From positions 282,039,067-282,103,066 of the forward strand of contig NC_133660.1 of the NCBI RefSeq assembly GCF_037893015.1: 64,000 nt of DNA, given 5' to 3'. The notes under the pieces are model-generated. The model was not told where the DNA came from and ran no database searches. It saw nothing but the letters and a program-made list of their open reading frames with translations. Position numbers and translations under genes: made by a program. Positions 1-10,850 of this stretch are shown one piece after another. Source of the DNA: Macrotis lagotis (taxonomy: Eukaryota > Chordata > Mammalia > Peramelemorphia > Peramelidae). How positions within the stretch are numbered: the first letter of the stretch is position 1; each line of letters begins with the position of its first letter.

Positions 1-59
1 AGCAACCCCATATAACTGATATCTTCATTTTACCCCCCAAAAGAAAAGCAAAGCAACAT

Positions 60-478
60 CCACCTTGATGGCAGCAGCTCCTCACAGCACTCCAGAGAGC
101 CGGGACGGCCCTGGGAGACCCGCTGTGGCCAAGGCTATCCCCGTCCAGGGGAAGAAAAGCAAAACAAAGCAAAGCAAAACCAGAAATCCCTTCAAGAACC
201 TGATGAACACTACATTGACTTTTGAAAAAAATCCCTCTTCTGTATTTCTTTCCCTTCTTCCTAATTCCTCAAATGGAAAAGGACTAATCTGTAAACATGT
301 TCAGCCCAAATGTGTATGTACAATAGTCACCTGACTGTTCATTGCTGAGGGGAGGGGGCAGGAAGGGAGAGTGGAAGGAAATTTTGAAACTTAAACATAT
401 GCGTGTGCATGTGGATGAGTGTTGAAAACCTTTCATATCATGTATTTGGAAAAAGAAAGTATCAATAAAAAGTCTCGC
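60..478 (+). mobile_element. L1 3'UTR / 3' end fragment, old
   Basis: The order of words matches the 3' ends of the other L1 copies here: a 'gagacccgctgtgg...gctatcc' block, then 'tgtatgtacaatag', a G-rich stretch, and 'gttgaaaacctttcat', ending near an AATAAA at 463-468. It is heavily diverged and 5'-truncated. A short open frame across 65-334 starts at TTG and carries no recognisable domain, so I treat it as chance. Confidence 0.5.
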
Positions 479-1105
479 CCAAAAGAAGAAACGGAGGTTC
501 CGAGATTAAGTGGTTTTTCCAAGGACACAATGCCAGGCAGCAAGGGGGTTTCTGACCTCGACAGGGTCAGACAGAGGCATATGAGGAGACCCTCCCAACA
601 GAGAACAGTTGAACAGGGTTGACTTCCAAGTCAAAGGGCCCTGGCAGTTATGTCCTTGCCACCACCTGTTGAGCCCTTTGCCAGTCTCTCATTGGCCCCA
701 GCTCAGTTCCCTTGGGCACTTCTCCTGGTAGGTTGATGGCTATCTCCAGGAGGCAGCAGGGAAGGGATGTCCCACATCTGCATTCCTTGTGTGGTCTTGC
801 AACCCAAGCATCACTAGGAGAGTGGATGGATGGGTGGATGGTCCAAGACCATTTCTTGCCTCAGAGCAGATGGTTCCTGTTTACAGATTGATCATTACAG
901 AAAGATCCTGAGATCATTCCATTTCTACCACGTGGACTTGGTGAAAAATACTTATGATTAAAGGATCATAGAAGACCAGCTGGAAGGAGCCCAGTGACCA
1001 GAAGTTAGATAAAGCAAGGTAAGAAAGGGAGGGGACTGTGCTGGGGTTCCTCTGGAAGCTGGCATGGGGTAAAAGAGAGGGAACTGAGAAGTAGCTACCC
1101 TCATG
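479..1105. other. Unique sequence, no gene seen
   Basis: No SINE, LINE or exon-like signature was recognised. A short imperfect GGATG-type run lies around 822-842. Nothing supports coding. Confidence 0.5.
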
Positions 1106-1119
1106 GGTTTTTTGTCCTT

Positions 1120-1277
1120 TTCTTTTCTTTTCTTTTCTTTTCTTTTTTTTAGTTTTGTAAGGCAATGGGATTAAGTGACTTGCCCAAGGTCATACAGCTA
1201 GGTAATTATTAAATGTCTGAGGCCCTCCTGACTCCAGGGCTGGCAGTGCTCTATTCACTGCACCACCTAGCTGCCCC
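1120..1277 (-). mobile_element. A-type CORE-SINE (marsupial tRNA-derived SINE)
   Basis: This is the reverse complement of the abundant young SINE of this window, called 'A-type' below. Its sense head is 'ggggcagctaggtggtgcag', it has a B-box-like segment in the middle, and its tail 'ccattgccttacaaaac' runs into poly-A (poly-T on the plus strand at about 1120-1150). A short TSD 'tgtcctt' flanks it at 1113-1119 and 1278-1284. It abuts the tail of the neighbouring SINE and probably inserted there. Confidence 0.8.
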
Positions 1278-1556
1278 TGTCCTTCATTTTCAAAGAAGAC
1301 CACAATATCAGGGAGGTCCTACCATGATGTGAATTGGATTTGAGTGAGGAGGTGCTGTGCTAAGTCATCAGCCTCACTTTCTCCTCCAGAGTCATCGGGG
1401 TCCAGTGGCCAGATATGAATCAGGACGACTAAAGATGGCCCTAGATGCAAGGTGATCAGGGTTGACTGACTTGCCCAAGGTCTCACAGCTAGTAAAGAGT
1501 CCTGTTCTCCTGACTCGAAGGCTAGTGCTCTACCCTCTGCATCACCTAGCTGCCCC
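1278..1556 (-). mobile_element. B-type CORE-SINE, about 280 bp
   Basis: 'B-type' here means a longer CORE-SINE sharing the tRNA-like head. Its sense body reads '...ccactggac', 'ctctggaggagaaagtgag', 'caaatccaattcac', and it ends in 'atgaaggaca'. This copy is near full length and antisense. Its 3' end carries the adjacent A-type insertion. Confidence 0.8.
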
Positions 1557-1874
1557 TACCCTCAAGGTGGTCAAAGATAGAGAGCACAATATCATGGTTT
1601 ATCAAAGGTGTGAATGAGGAGAAGAGGCCTTCCAAGCATAGCTCATGTCTGAAGGGACTCTTGCAAAGGGGGTGCTGGAATTCTCCATCTTGTCCAGCAA
1701 AAGTCTGAGTCCTAAGAAAGCCTAGAGGACCTCAAGTCCTCTTCCCCCACCTCCCACCCCCATTTAGTGATTTATCCCTATTCACTGGGAGTATAACAAA
1801 TAGGAACACTGACATGCCCACAATGTTCTCTTAGAAACTTCAAAGAGTGTATTGGTTTTTATCTCAGCAAGAGA
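1557..1874. other. Unique sequence, no gene seen
   Basis: No repeat or exon signature was recognised. Confidence 0.4.
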
Positions 1875-2040
1875 GAGAGGGTGAGATGATGATAAAAGTA
1901 TGGAACTTGGAATCTGATGACGGAGCCTCAAATCTCGGCAGGAGCCATGTGACCTTGATAAGTCATTCCTTATCTCTGACTCCGAGTTTCACTTTTTTCA
2001 TCTGTAAAAATGTTATGATAATATTTGCATTCCCTATACC
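1875..2040 (+). mobile_element. MIR/THER1-like SINE
   Basis: MIR core words are present in order: 'catgtgaccttgataagtc', 'tctctgactc' and 'catctgtaaaaatg'. It is diverged, as expected for a mammal-wide element. Confidence 0.6.
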
Positions 2041-2049
2041 AAAACTTGT

Positions 2050-2275
2050 GCAACTAGGTGATGAAGTGGATAAGGCCTAGAGTCTGAAGTCAAGAAAATC
2101 TGACTCCTAATCTGGCTTAAGAACAGCTGGGTGACCCTGGGCAAGTCTCTTAACCCTGCTTACCTCAGTTTCTTCATCTGTAAAATGAGCAGGAGAAGGA
2201 AATCACAAACCTCTCCAGTTTCTTAGTCAAATCACTAAGAGATCGCTAAGAATCAGACCCGACTCAACAACAGAA
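2050..2275 (+). mobile_element. C-type CORE-SINE
   Basis: 'C-type' here means a tRNA-like head followed by a MIR-like core ('gtgaccctgggcaagtc', 'catctgtaaaatgagc'). A distinctive 3' body follows: 'ggagaaggaaat', 'ctccagt', and an ending near 'cagacccgactcaacaac'. This copy is near full length. Confidence 0.75.
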
Positions 2276-3356
2276 ACATCCAGAAAAGTTTAATTAGCTG
2301 GATACAGTAGCTGCATTGCCCACCAGGTGATGCCATCTTTAAACTACCAGCCTAGTCTTTATTAGTATCTTCTCCCTGGTATCAGGATACCCTTTCCCAA
2401 GAGGCTGCAGGTCCCCACCATGGCCACCAGAGGGCACTCTGAGCAAGCATGTACACTCTTCTCCAACAGCCAAGCTGACCTTGGATTAACCCTTCAAGAC
2501 CCTCTCTGAGTTTGATCTATGGGATGAAATGGATGGATGGACTTTTGCTCAAAAGACAGAAATATTTCATTTTAATTATACGTGCCTCAGGAACCCCTCC
2601 CAATAGATTTCTCCATTCACTTCTTATGGCATTCCATAGGTCAAATAGTCAACATGTTAAGATTTCATAATTTATCCTGCATGAAATGAAGAAAAAAAGG
2701 AAATTGGGTCCAACCCTCCCTTTTAGTTAAATATAATTCTCCTGAATATCTTCCAGATGTGTGGGTGTGGAAGGGAGGAACCCTGACTACATACACCCAC
2801 AGCTCTGGAAAAGAAAAGAATGTGGGGGATATTATATTCTCTAACAACCTCCTTGACTAAAAGGGAGTTTGTTTGAAGGGAGTTCACCAGCTGAATGGCA
2901 TAATAGCTGGTAGCCTCAGTAAATCTGCCTCTTCTTCTCCACGTTCCCAAGTGCCCTCTCTGCTCCGGGATTGGCTCTCTTTCTCTGGACAGCTCTGGTC
3001 CAGGTCCTTTCCCAGTCACCCAGGATGCCCACCTTTCTCCTCTCCTGGAACTCTGAATCGCCAAGCCAGAGAATGGAAGAATGAAATCCAAAAAAGGAGG
3101 CATTGCAATGTACAGGTAGCATCCCCACCTCTAGCCAATGAGCTCAGAGAAGGACAGGCTCTATTGTCAACTCTCTGCTGGACAAACTGGACCAGGCCTA
3201 TTTTTTGTGAGAAACTGTACACATTCTGGAAAATTTTTTGATCTCTAGGATCAGCACAAAGATGAAAATGCAGATTCAGTAGCCAGGAGCTACAGCAATA
3301 TGGCTATTGTCTTGGCAAGTGTGCCACTTGTGTCACCTCTGTGTTTCCAGGTAGAA
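2276..3356. other. Unique sequence, no gene seen
   Basis: Frames open for 120-126 codons exist on both strands between 2723 and 3241, but they overlap each other, lack domains and show no splice or promoter context. I leave them unannotated. Confidence 0.5.
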
Positions 3357-3369
3357 TAAAGTCTTCATT

Positions 3370-3525
3370 CATTCATTCATTTAGGTTTTTGCAAGGCAAT
3401 GGGGTTAAGTGGCTTGCCCAAGGCCACACAGTTAGGTAATTATGAAATGTCTGAGGCCAGATTTGAACTCAGGTACTCCTGACTCCAGGGCTGGGGCTCC
3501 ATTCACTGCGCCACCTAACCACCCC
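3370..3525 (-). mobile_element. A-type CORE-SINE with 13-bp TSD
   Basis: Full-length antisense copy. The direct repeat 'taaagtcttcatt' occurs at 3357-3369 and 3529-3541. The tail side has a CATT repeat run directly after the left TSD. Confidence 0.9.
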
Positions 3526-3787
3526 TCTTAAAGTCTTCATTTAAGGAAAAATTTAAAAAGAGGACTTCTCTGTGAAGAAAAAGAATCTGAGGAGGCTGAG
3601 GAAATGCTGACCCGACTCTGCAGTTATAGGCTAGAAGAAAGTGGCCCAAAGAGGGTAGGAAAGATGGGTCTATGAACACTTGGAGCTAAGTAGCAAAACT
3701 GAAATTCTTTATTTTTTAAAACTTATGTATTTATCAAAACTGAAATTCTTAAGGAGAAGGAGGAAGTGGGTACATGTCAGGCATGCC

Positions 3788-3985
3788 AACAAATTTTTTT
3801 GAGTTTTTTCCCTTTATTATTTTATTTTTCCAATGATGTGCAGAGATAGTTTTCAATATTCATCATTTACAAGTTTGTGAGTTCCACATTTTTCTATTAC
3901 CCTCCCTTCCCTCCCCCCTCCCCATGTCAGTGAACAATTTGGTAAAAGTTGTCTATTGTAGAATTAGCAACAAACATTTCCTAAA
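3788..3985 (-). mobile_element. L1 3' end, severely 5'-truncated
   Basis: Plus-strand words 'ttatttttccaatgatg', 'gttttcaatattcatc' and 'gtgagttccacatttttct' are the reverse complement of the L1 terminus seen repeatedly in this window. About 200 bp are retained. Confidence 0.7.
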
Positions 3986-4029
3986 CACTTATTTATGGAC
4001 TTCTCTATGGGGTAAATGTTATAGGAGTG

Positions 4030-4340
4030 ATGATGATGGTCTTCCGTCCTAGAAGGTCATGACATCAGGGAGGTGATGCCATGACAAGCAAGTGAATTAG
4101 AATTGAGTGAGCTATAGTAAGTCACCAGCTTCATTTTCTCCTTCAGGGCCATCTGAGTCCAGTGGCCAGATATGAAGGTGGACAGCTGGAGATGGCTCTG
4201 GATTCAAGGCAATTGGTGTTAAGTGACTTGCTCAAGATCACACAGCTAGTAAGTGTCAAATGACACTGAAGCTCCATTTGAATTCAAGTCCTCCCGACTC
4301 CAGGGTTAGTGCTCTATCCACTGTGCCACCTAGCTGCCCC
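4030..4340 (-). mobile_element. B-type CORE-SINE
   Basis: Near-full-length antisense copy. The plus strand ends in 'ccacctagctgcccc' at 4340. The 3' end of the element (plus-strand left) reads 'cttccgtcctagaaggtcatgacatc'. Confidence 0.8.
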
Positions 4341-4529
4341 ATATTGTATTAGTCCTAGAGAAAAAGCAGAAAGGCAAAAAGAGACCGTGCACTTGAGGAA
4401 CTCCCAATCTGATTGGGGAGACCAATGCAAACACCTACCAGCAATAATAGAGATCCACAGGTCCTGCCCACAGAGATCATCACACCCATGGGTGTGATGG
4501 GTCATGAAAAAGGCATGAAGGCATAAAGA

Positions 4530-4630
4530 CGGGCAAATTGCGTTCTGTGGGTGGTGGGGTGAGGGAAGCAAGATTAGGGGAAAAATTGTAAAACTCAAAA
4601 TAAATAAAATCTTAAAATGAAAAAAAAGGC
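4530..4630 (+). mobile_element. L1-type 3' tail
   Basis: A G-rich stretch is followed by 'aaaattgtaaaactcaaaat', 'aaataaaatc' and poly-A. This resembles the terminal 100 bp of other plus-strand L1 ends here (e.g. near 59,130). Confidence 0.4.
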
Positions 4631-5264
4631 AGGAAGGCCAGGGTCATGAAGAAGGCGTGAATGATACTTCCCACTTCTGTAACCCTTGCAAAGGGTTATC
4701 TCCCATTAGATAAGATCTCATTTGAACTTAAAACAAGTGGAGGTAGTTTCTAGCTCCCAGCTGAGGTACTGACCCAAACAATAGAGAAATCTGCTTATCT
4801 CCCCAGGGCAGGTCCCCAAGTCTTGACAGAACCCCCCCAAGAATTGTTCAACAGAATGATTACTAGTCATTTCTGGTAATTCAGACAATGCTTCCCAATG
4901 AATCCAGAAAGCATTGCCAAGAGTTACTCTTGCTTGGCCAAGAATCTGATGAATCAGGACACAGGTGGTATTTTCATCACTGTTGGCATAGAAGGAGAGA
5001 ACTTGGAACGAGAAGAGTAATCAATCTCCTTTAAAAAAATCTAAAAAAAAAGAAAGAAAAAAGAGAAGAGTAGATCTGAGCAATGAATCAGTTTTCTGAG
5101 GATAGTTTGTCTGAGAAAGGAATTAGAATTTCTGGATCATGACTTAAAGAGTAATATGTGACCTTTTTTTAAAATTTATAGACTTCATTATCAATGAAGC
5201 AGATAGTTGACACAGAGAACAGAGTACTAGGTTTGAAATCAGGAAGACTCATTTTCCTTTTTTC
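4631..5264. other. Mostly unique; short SINE scrap
   Basis: No gene is seen. About 5,215-5,256 ('cagagtactaggtttgaaatcaggaag') looks like an old SINE fragment. An A-rich run lies at 5,032-5,060. Confidence 0.4.
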
Positions 5265-5940
5265 TTTTTTCTTTTTTAGATTTTTCTTCCAACAATGGCC
5301 AACTTTCTTTTTTTGATATTAAATGCTTTATTTATTTTTCCAACTATATGGAACAGTAGTTTTCAACAATCATTTTTCTTTGCAAAGTTATGAGTTTTCA
5401 TTACCCTCCCCTTGCAGAAAGCACTATAACATAGGCCAAACATGTAATCATGTTAAATATAGATCCATGTTAGTTTTGTTGTGAAAGAAGAATCAGATTA
5501 AAATTGAGAAAAACAATAGAAAAAAACATAATATATAAAACAATTTTCAAGAATGAAGATAATAAATTTTGCTCTGCCTTTAAACTCCACAGTTTCTTCT
5601 CTGAACATTAACCTTTAGTTTCCATAGCCCCTCACACAAGGGGATTCTGGTTACTGTTTCTATTTTTAAGCGTGTAGAGAATTTGGGGGCAATGGATAGA
5701 GGGCCAGACCTAGAGTCAGGAAGACTCATCCTTGTCCTTTCCCAGAGCTCAGCTCCAAAGGAAGCCAGATTTCTAACAGAAGAAATAGGCTTTCCAGTTC
5801 TCACATTTATTGTCTTCTCTTCCCACTTTATTTCCTGAGGAAAGTTGCTAATTATATTAATGTTGCTTTTGGCTCTGGGCTCTGGTTTCCCCAAAGGAAA
5901 AGGGAAAGTAAAAATGTATTCAATAGAGAAATATGAAACA

Positions 5941-6165
5941 GGTAGGTAGCTTGGTGGTGCAGTGGATAGAGCACTGGCCTTGGAATCAATCAGGAGGAGA
6001 GAGCCCAAATCCAGCCTCAGATACTTTCCATTTACTAGCCGTGTGACCTTGGGCAAGTCACTTAACCCTGACTGTCTCACATCCAAGACCACCTCCAATC
6101 ATCCTGATTCATTTCTGGCCACCAGACCCAGATGACTCTGGAAGAAAAAATGAGACTGGTGAAAT
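5941..6165 (+). mobile_element. B-type CORE-SINE, 3'-truncated
   Basis: Head 'ggtggtgcagtggatagag', tRNA-like middle and 'gactctggaag' body are present. It stops before the 'caaatccaattcac' 3' body. L1 sequence resumes directly afterwards ('aaatcatgcaaaacatttcc'). Confidence 0.7.
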
Positions 6166-6492
6166 CATGCAAAACATTTCCGTATTATCCATGTTGTCAA
6201 AAAATATCAAGAAAAATAAAGTGAAAAAAAATTGTTTCAATCAGCATTCAGACTCTATCCATTCTTTCTCTGGAGGTGGATATCACTTTTCATCATAAAT
6301 CCTACAGCATTTTCTTGAATCATTGTATTGTTGAGAATTTATAAGTCATTCACAGTTGATCATTGTACAACATTGCTATCACTGTGTACAATGTTCTCCT
6401 GGTTCAACCTGTTTCACTCTGCATCAGTTCATATAAGTCTTCCGGGATTTTTCTGAAATCATCTCCCTCTTCATTTTTCATAATTATAATTG

Positions 6493-6660
6493 GGTTTTTT
6501 TTGTTTTTGTTTTTTTAAGTTTTTGCAAGGCAAATGGGGTTAAGTGGCTTGCCCAAGGCCACACAGCTACGTAATTATTAAGTGTCTGAGATTGGATTTG
6601 GACCCAGGTACTCTTGACTCCAGGGCCAGTACTTTATCCACTGTGCCACCTAGCCACCCC
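6493..6660 (-). mobile_element. A-type CORE-SINE inside L1
   Basis: Antisense copy with a T-rich tail at 6,493-6,520. It is flanked by 'cataattataattg' (6,479-6,492) and 'cataatataattg' (6,661-6,673), a TSD with one indel. Confidence 0.9.
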
Positions 6661-6834
6661 CATAATATAATTGTATTCTATCACAATTATATAACCATAG
6701 CCTATTTATCCATTCCCCAATTGATGGGCATTCCTTCAATTTTTAATTCTTTATCACAACAAAAGGAACCACTATAAATATTTTTGTAAATATAGATCCT
6801 TTTCCTTTTTCCTCTGATCTCATTGGTATTTGTT

Positions 6835-7084
6835 GTGTGTTCAGTTATATTACACTCTACATGGCCCCATGGCCATTGTCCTTGGGGTTTTCTTGGCAAA
6901 GATACTGGACTGGTTGCCACTTCCTTCTCCACTGCATCCACATTTTGATGAGGGACTGAGGCAAATAGGGGTTAAATGACTTGCTCAGGGTCACACAGCT
7001 AATAAGTTTCTGAGATCAGATTTGAACTCAAATCTTCCAGATTCTAAGCCTGGTTCTCTAACCACTCTACCATCTAGCTGCCCC
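6835..7084 (-). mobile_element. C-type CORE-SINE inside L1
   Basis: The complement of the C-type body is visible: 'ggggttttcttggcaaagatactgg', then 'gcaaataggggttaaatgac', ending 'accatctagctgcccc'. L1 sequence resumes at 7,085. Confidence 0.75.
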
Positions 7085-7271
7085 TTCTCTTTAGGATACA
7101 GACCTAGTAGTGGTATTGTTGGGTCAAAAAGTATGTATAGTTTGATGCCCCTTTGAACATACTTCCAAAATACTCTCCAGATTGGTTGGATCAGTTCAAA
7201 ACTTCACCAATAATGTCTCAATTTTTACATGTGTCTCCTAACAGTCATTATTTTCCTTTTCTGGCAGATTA

Positions 7272-7606
7272 GTGTAAGAAGGGTTTGATTTCATTTCTAC
7301 AAAAGAAAGAAATCTGCTTCTTTTAAGGAATTAGGTTAATGGATAATAGAGGAGTGGGAAATGTAATTAGGGCAGAGCTTTGTGAAGAATTTGTCGCTTT
7401 GGATAGGCTATAACCCCTATAGTACCCAGTCAATGGGGAAATAGGGGATGGGATCACATTCCAGCACAAGGAAATAAAAGTCAAGTTTTTGCACTTCAAG
7501 GATGCTCCTACATGTTGGGTGCTTGTTCTTACAAGAACATAAATAAAAATTTTTTCCTGGTTTTACCAGCAAGTCTGTGGAGTCTTGTAGAGGCATTTGT
7601 TTCTCA
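7272..7606 (+). mobile_element. LTR-like insertion (candidate solo LTR), 335 bp
   Basis: The segment interrupts the L1 antisense sequence cleanly. It begins TG just after 7,272 and ends '...tttgtttctca'. AATAAA-type signals lie near 7,473 and 7,540, followed by about 60 bp, as in an R-U5 layout. The flanks 'gatta' (7,267-7,271) and 'tatta' (7,607-7,611) match at 4 of 5 positions, which fits a mutated 5-bp target duplication. No internal retroviral sequence is present. The family is not recognised, and a non-autonomous DNA element is not excluded. Confidence 0.45.
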
Positions 7607-8313
7607 TATTAAACATTCTTATTAGTGTGAGGTGGTAACTCAGACTCATTTGAATGTGCATTTCTCTAATTAATAGTGATTTAGATCATTTTTCATGTGA
7701 GTATAGATAGCTTTGATATCTTCTTCTGAAAACTGTCCATTCATATCCGTTGACCATTTATCAATTGGGGAATAATTTATATTCTTATAAATTTGACTTA
7801 GTTCTCTAAATATTTGAGAAATGAGGCTTTTATCAGAGAATTTTGCTGCTTAAAAATTTCCCTTACAACAAGTTTCTTTCTAATCTTGGCTGCATTAGTT
7901 TTGTTTGGGCTAAATTTTTAAAATTTAATGTAATGAAAATTATTTGCTTCACATCCCATGATTCTCTCCATTTCTTGTTTGATCATAAATGTTTCTCTTA
8001 TCCATAGATCTGACAGGTAAAATTGTTCGTGCTCCCCTAATTTGATTATGATATCACCCTTTATGCCTAAATCATGACAGTACCCATTTTGACATTATCT
8101 TCATATATATTGTGAGATGTTGGTGTATAACTAGTCTCTGCCAAACTGCTTTCCCAGTTTTGCCAACAATTTTTGCCTGAATGATTTCTTGTCCTAAAAG
8201 CTTGGATCTTTAAGTTTATCAAACACTAGATTACTATGAAAATTTACTGCTGTGTATTCCAATGATCCACCATTCTAATTTGTAGTCAGTACTAGATTAT
8301 TTCTGTATAATAC

Positions 8314-8414
8314 AATATGTTATATTTTGTTTTATTCTATTCATACTTCACTAAATTTAACATTTATACATCGTATCTCTTATCTAGATTCATAAAATAT
8401 TTCTTATTTTGTTT
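8314..8414 (-). mobile_element. Left remnant of outer nested HAL1/L1-type element
   Basis: AT-rich 101-bp remainder of the element whose other part is 11,525-12,960. It follows the 15-bp TSD 'atttctgtataatac' (8,299-8,313), repeated with one mismatch at 12,961-12,975. Confidence 0.5.
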
Positions 8415-9799
8415 TTAAATTATTTTTCTTTATTATTATGAAACTAACTTCAATAAGTATTATTTCCACAAATTAAAAAAACAGGGAAGATTGTGCATGA
8501 ATTTCAAATTTATATTACAAACATCTTTTAAAACAAATCCACACACACATACAAATATACATATACAACACACTTTACATGATGATTTCTAAATTTTCTT
8601 GTCTCTACTTCCCCTTCTGTCTTTGCAGTTTTTAAGCAATTTAGTGATACTTCTTTCTTTCTTCTTTTTTCACATTACTATAATGTCCTACCTTATAATA
8701 ACTAAGTATAAGCAAGCAAAACAAATTCACATCTTGGCATGTCTGAGAATTAAAATCACATCTTGCTTCTCTAGCCATCATCTCATTGCTAAAAAGTGAT
8801 AAGCATCATTATTGTTCTGGACATGTTTATTTTTAAAAAAGAATAAATGGTTTAGTCCCTTATATCATTAATTAAAAGTATCATCTTTGTCCTGGTTTTC
8901 ACATTGTTTTGGCAAATAATAACTGCTTTTTTCCCCTCCTCTTCCTTTTTTTATGGTTTATTTATTTTATATTATTACAATAATCTTGTTGTGAAAGTAA
9001 ACAAAGAAGATAGGGAAACCTCAAGAGAAGTGAAATGAGAGGGGAAAAAAGTGCACTTCAGTCTGTGTTCAGATTCTATCCACTCTGTTTCTGGGATGAG
9101 TTACCCTCTTTATCATAAGTCCACCAGAGAAGTCGCTTAGATATCTTTCCCCACAGTCACTATTACTAGCTGTATTTCCCTCCATTCTATTCCTCCCCAC
9201 TCCCATTTATTCTATTCTCTCTCCTTTCACTCTGTCCCTGCTCAGTATGTTGTATCTGGTTACCCTCTCCCATGATCTTCCCTCTCTTCTATCACCTACT
9301 CCCCACTTCCCTCCCCTGTTCCCCCTTATCCCATCCCTTTCCTCTCATTTTTCTCTAGGGTAAGATAGATTTCTATGCCCTATTGTGTGTATATTATTTC
9401 CTCTCTGAGCCATTTCTGATAAGAATGAAGGCTCACTCATTCCCCCTCTCCTCCCCCACCTTCCATTTCATTACAAGTTTTTTCTTGACTCTTTTATGTG
9501 AAAATCCTAGCCCATTCTACCTCTCCTTTCCCTTTCTCCCAGAACTTTCCTTTATTACCCATTAACTCCATCTTTTTACTATATTATACCATTATATTCC
9601 GCTTCTTCCTATGTCCTGTCTATATATGCTCCTTCTAACTGCGCTTATAAACGAGAAGGTTCATATGAGTTATCAATATCGTCTTCCCATGCAGGAATAC
9701 AAACAGTTCAATATCATTAAGTTCCTCATAGTTAGTCCTTCTCATCCACCCCCTCTATGCTACACCAGAGTCCTGTACTTGGAGATCAAACTTTCTGTT

Positions 9800-10850
9800 T
9801 AACGCTGGTCATTTCAACAGGAAAGTTTGAAATCCCCCTGTTTCATTTAAAGTCCATCTTTTCCCCTGAAAGAGGATGTTCAGTTTTGCTGGGTAGTTGA
9901 TTCTCAGTTGTAAATCAAGATCTTTTGCCTTTCGGAATGTCATATTCCAAGCCCTATGAGCCCTTAATGTAGATGCTGCCAGATCCTGTGTAATCCTGAC
10001 TATGGAGCCTTAGTAGTTGAATTGCTTGTTTCTGGCAGCTTTTAGTATTTTCTCTTTGAATTAGGAGTTTTGGAATTTGGCTATAATATTCCTGGAAGTT
10101 TTTCTTTGGGGATTTCTTTCAGGAGGTAATTGGTGAACTCTCTTGATTTCTATTTTACTCTCTGCTTCTAGGATCTCAGGGCCATTTTGCTGTATTATTT
10201 CCTGAAAAATGAAGTCTAGGCACTTTTTCCTGATCATGGCTTTCAGGTAGCCCAATAATTTTAAAATTATTTCTTTTGGATCTGTTTTTGAGATCAATTG
10301 TTTTTCCAATGAGATATTTCACATTTTCTTCTAATTTTTGGCTTTTTTGGAAGAGTTTTATTTCTTCCTGATTTCTTGCAAAGTCATCAGCTTCCTTTAG
10401 TTCCATTCTGCATTTGAAGGAGTTATTTTCTTCAGAGAGCTTTTTAATCTCCTTTTCCAGCTGGTCAATTCTGTTTTTTAAGGTATTCTCATTCTTCTCC
10501 TCATTTGCCTTTTTTTTTTTTTTTTGCTTTTTCCATTAGGCCTAAACTGGCTTTTAGCACATTATTTTCTTCAATTTTTTTTGTATATCTTTCACCAAGC
10601 TGTTGATTTGGTTTTCATGATTTTTCTGCATTTCTCTCATTTCTCCTCCCAATTTTTCCTCCATCTCCCTTAATTGCTTTTCAAAGTCTTTTTTGAGAAC
10701 ATCCATAGTCTGAGCCCATTTTCTATTTCTCTTGGAGGTTTTGGATATGGAAGCTTCTATTCTGTCATCATCTGAGTATGTGTTTTGATCTTCCATGGGA
10801 CTAAAGTAATTCTCTATGGTCAGATTCTTCTTTTTCTGTTGTTTGCTCAT
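9800..10850 (-). pseudogene. L1/HAL1 ORF1p remnant
   Basis: ORF1p is a trimeric RNA-binding chaperone of L1 ribonucleoproteins. Reading leftward from an ATG at 10,850, an N-terminal segment rich in K/E (about 98 codons, 'MSKQQKKKNLTIENYFSP...') leads into a coiled-coil stretch. After a stop near 10,554 and frame loss around the poly-T at 10,508-10,526, 'MELKEADDFARNQEE' and 'RSKRNNFKIIGLPE' mark the start of the RRM-like domain (about 10,250-10,400). C-terminal-domain-like residues ('NIIAKFQNS', then 'ILKAARNKQ', and 'YPAKLNILFQGK') continue to about 9,820. The stops and frameshifts make it non-functional. Confidence 0.75.

Larger units (their letters stand above)
5265..8313 (-). mobile_element. 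Old minus-strand L1: 3'UTR and ORF2-end region, left part
   Basis: The plus strand reads as the complement of an L1 3' region, in the expected order. It starts with the 3' terminus (5,310-5,600), then 'gcatcagttcatataagtc' (about 6,420), 'cctatttatccattccccaattg' (about 6,700), 'gtattgttgggtcaaaaagtatg' (about 7,115), 'gtgaggtggtaactcag' (about 7,627) and 'tgaccatttatcaattgggg' (about 7,750). The segment at 5,600-5,940 is not clearly L1. It is interrupted by the SINEs at 5,941, 6,493 and 6,835 and by the LTR-like insert at 7,272. Its continuation is at 12,976. Confidence 0.7.

Noticed and set aside
65..334. Small protein at the left end of the window
   Set aside because: Starts at TTG/ATG within an old L1 3'UTR; composition is repeat-driven (K/Q runs from A-rich DNA).
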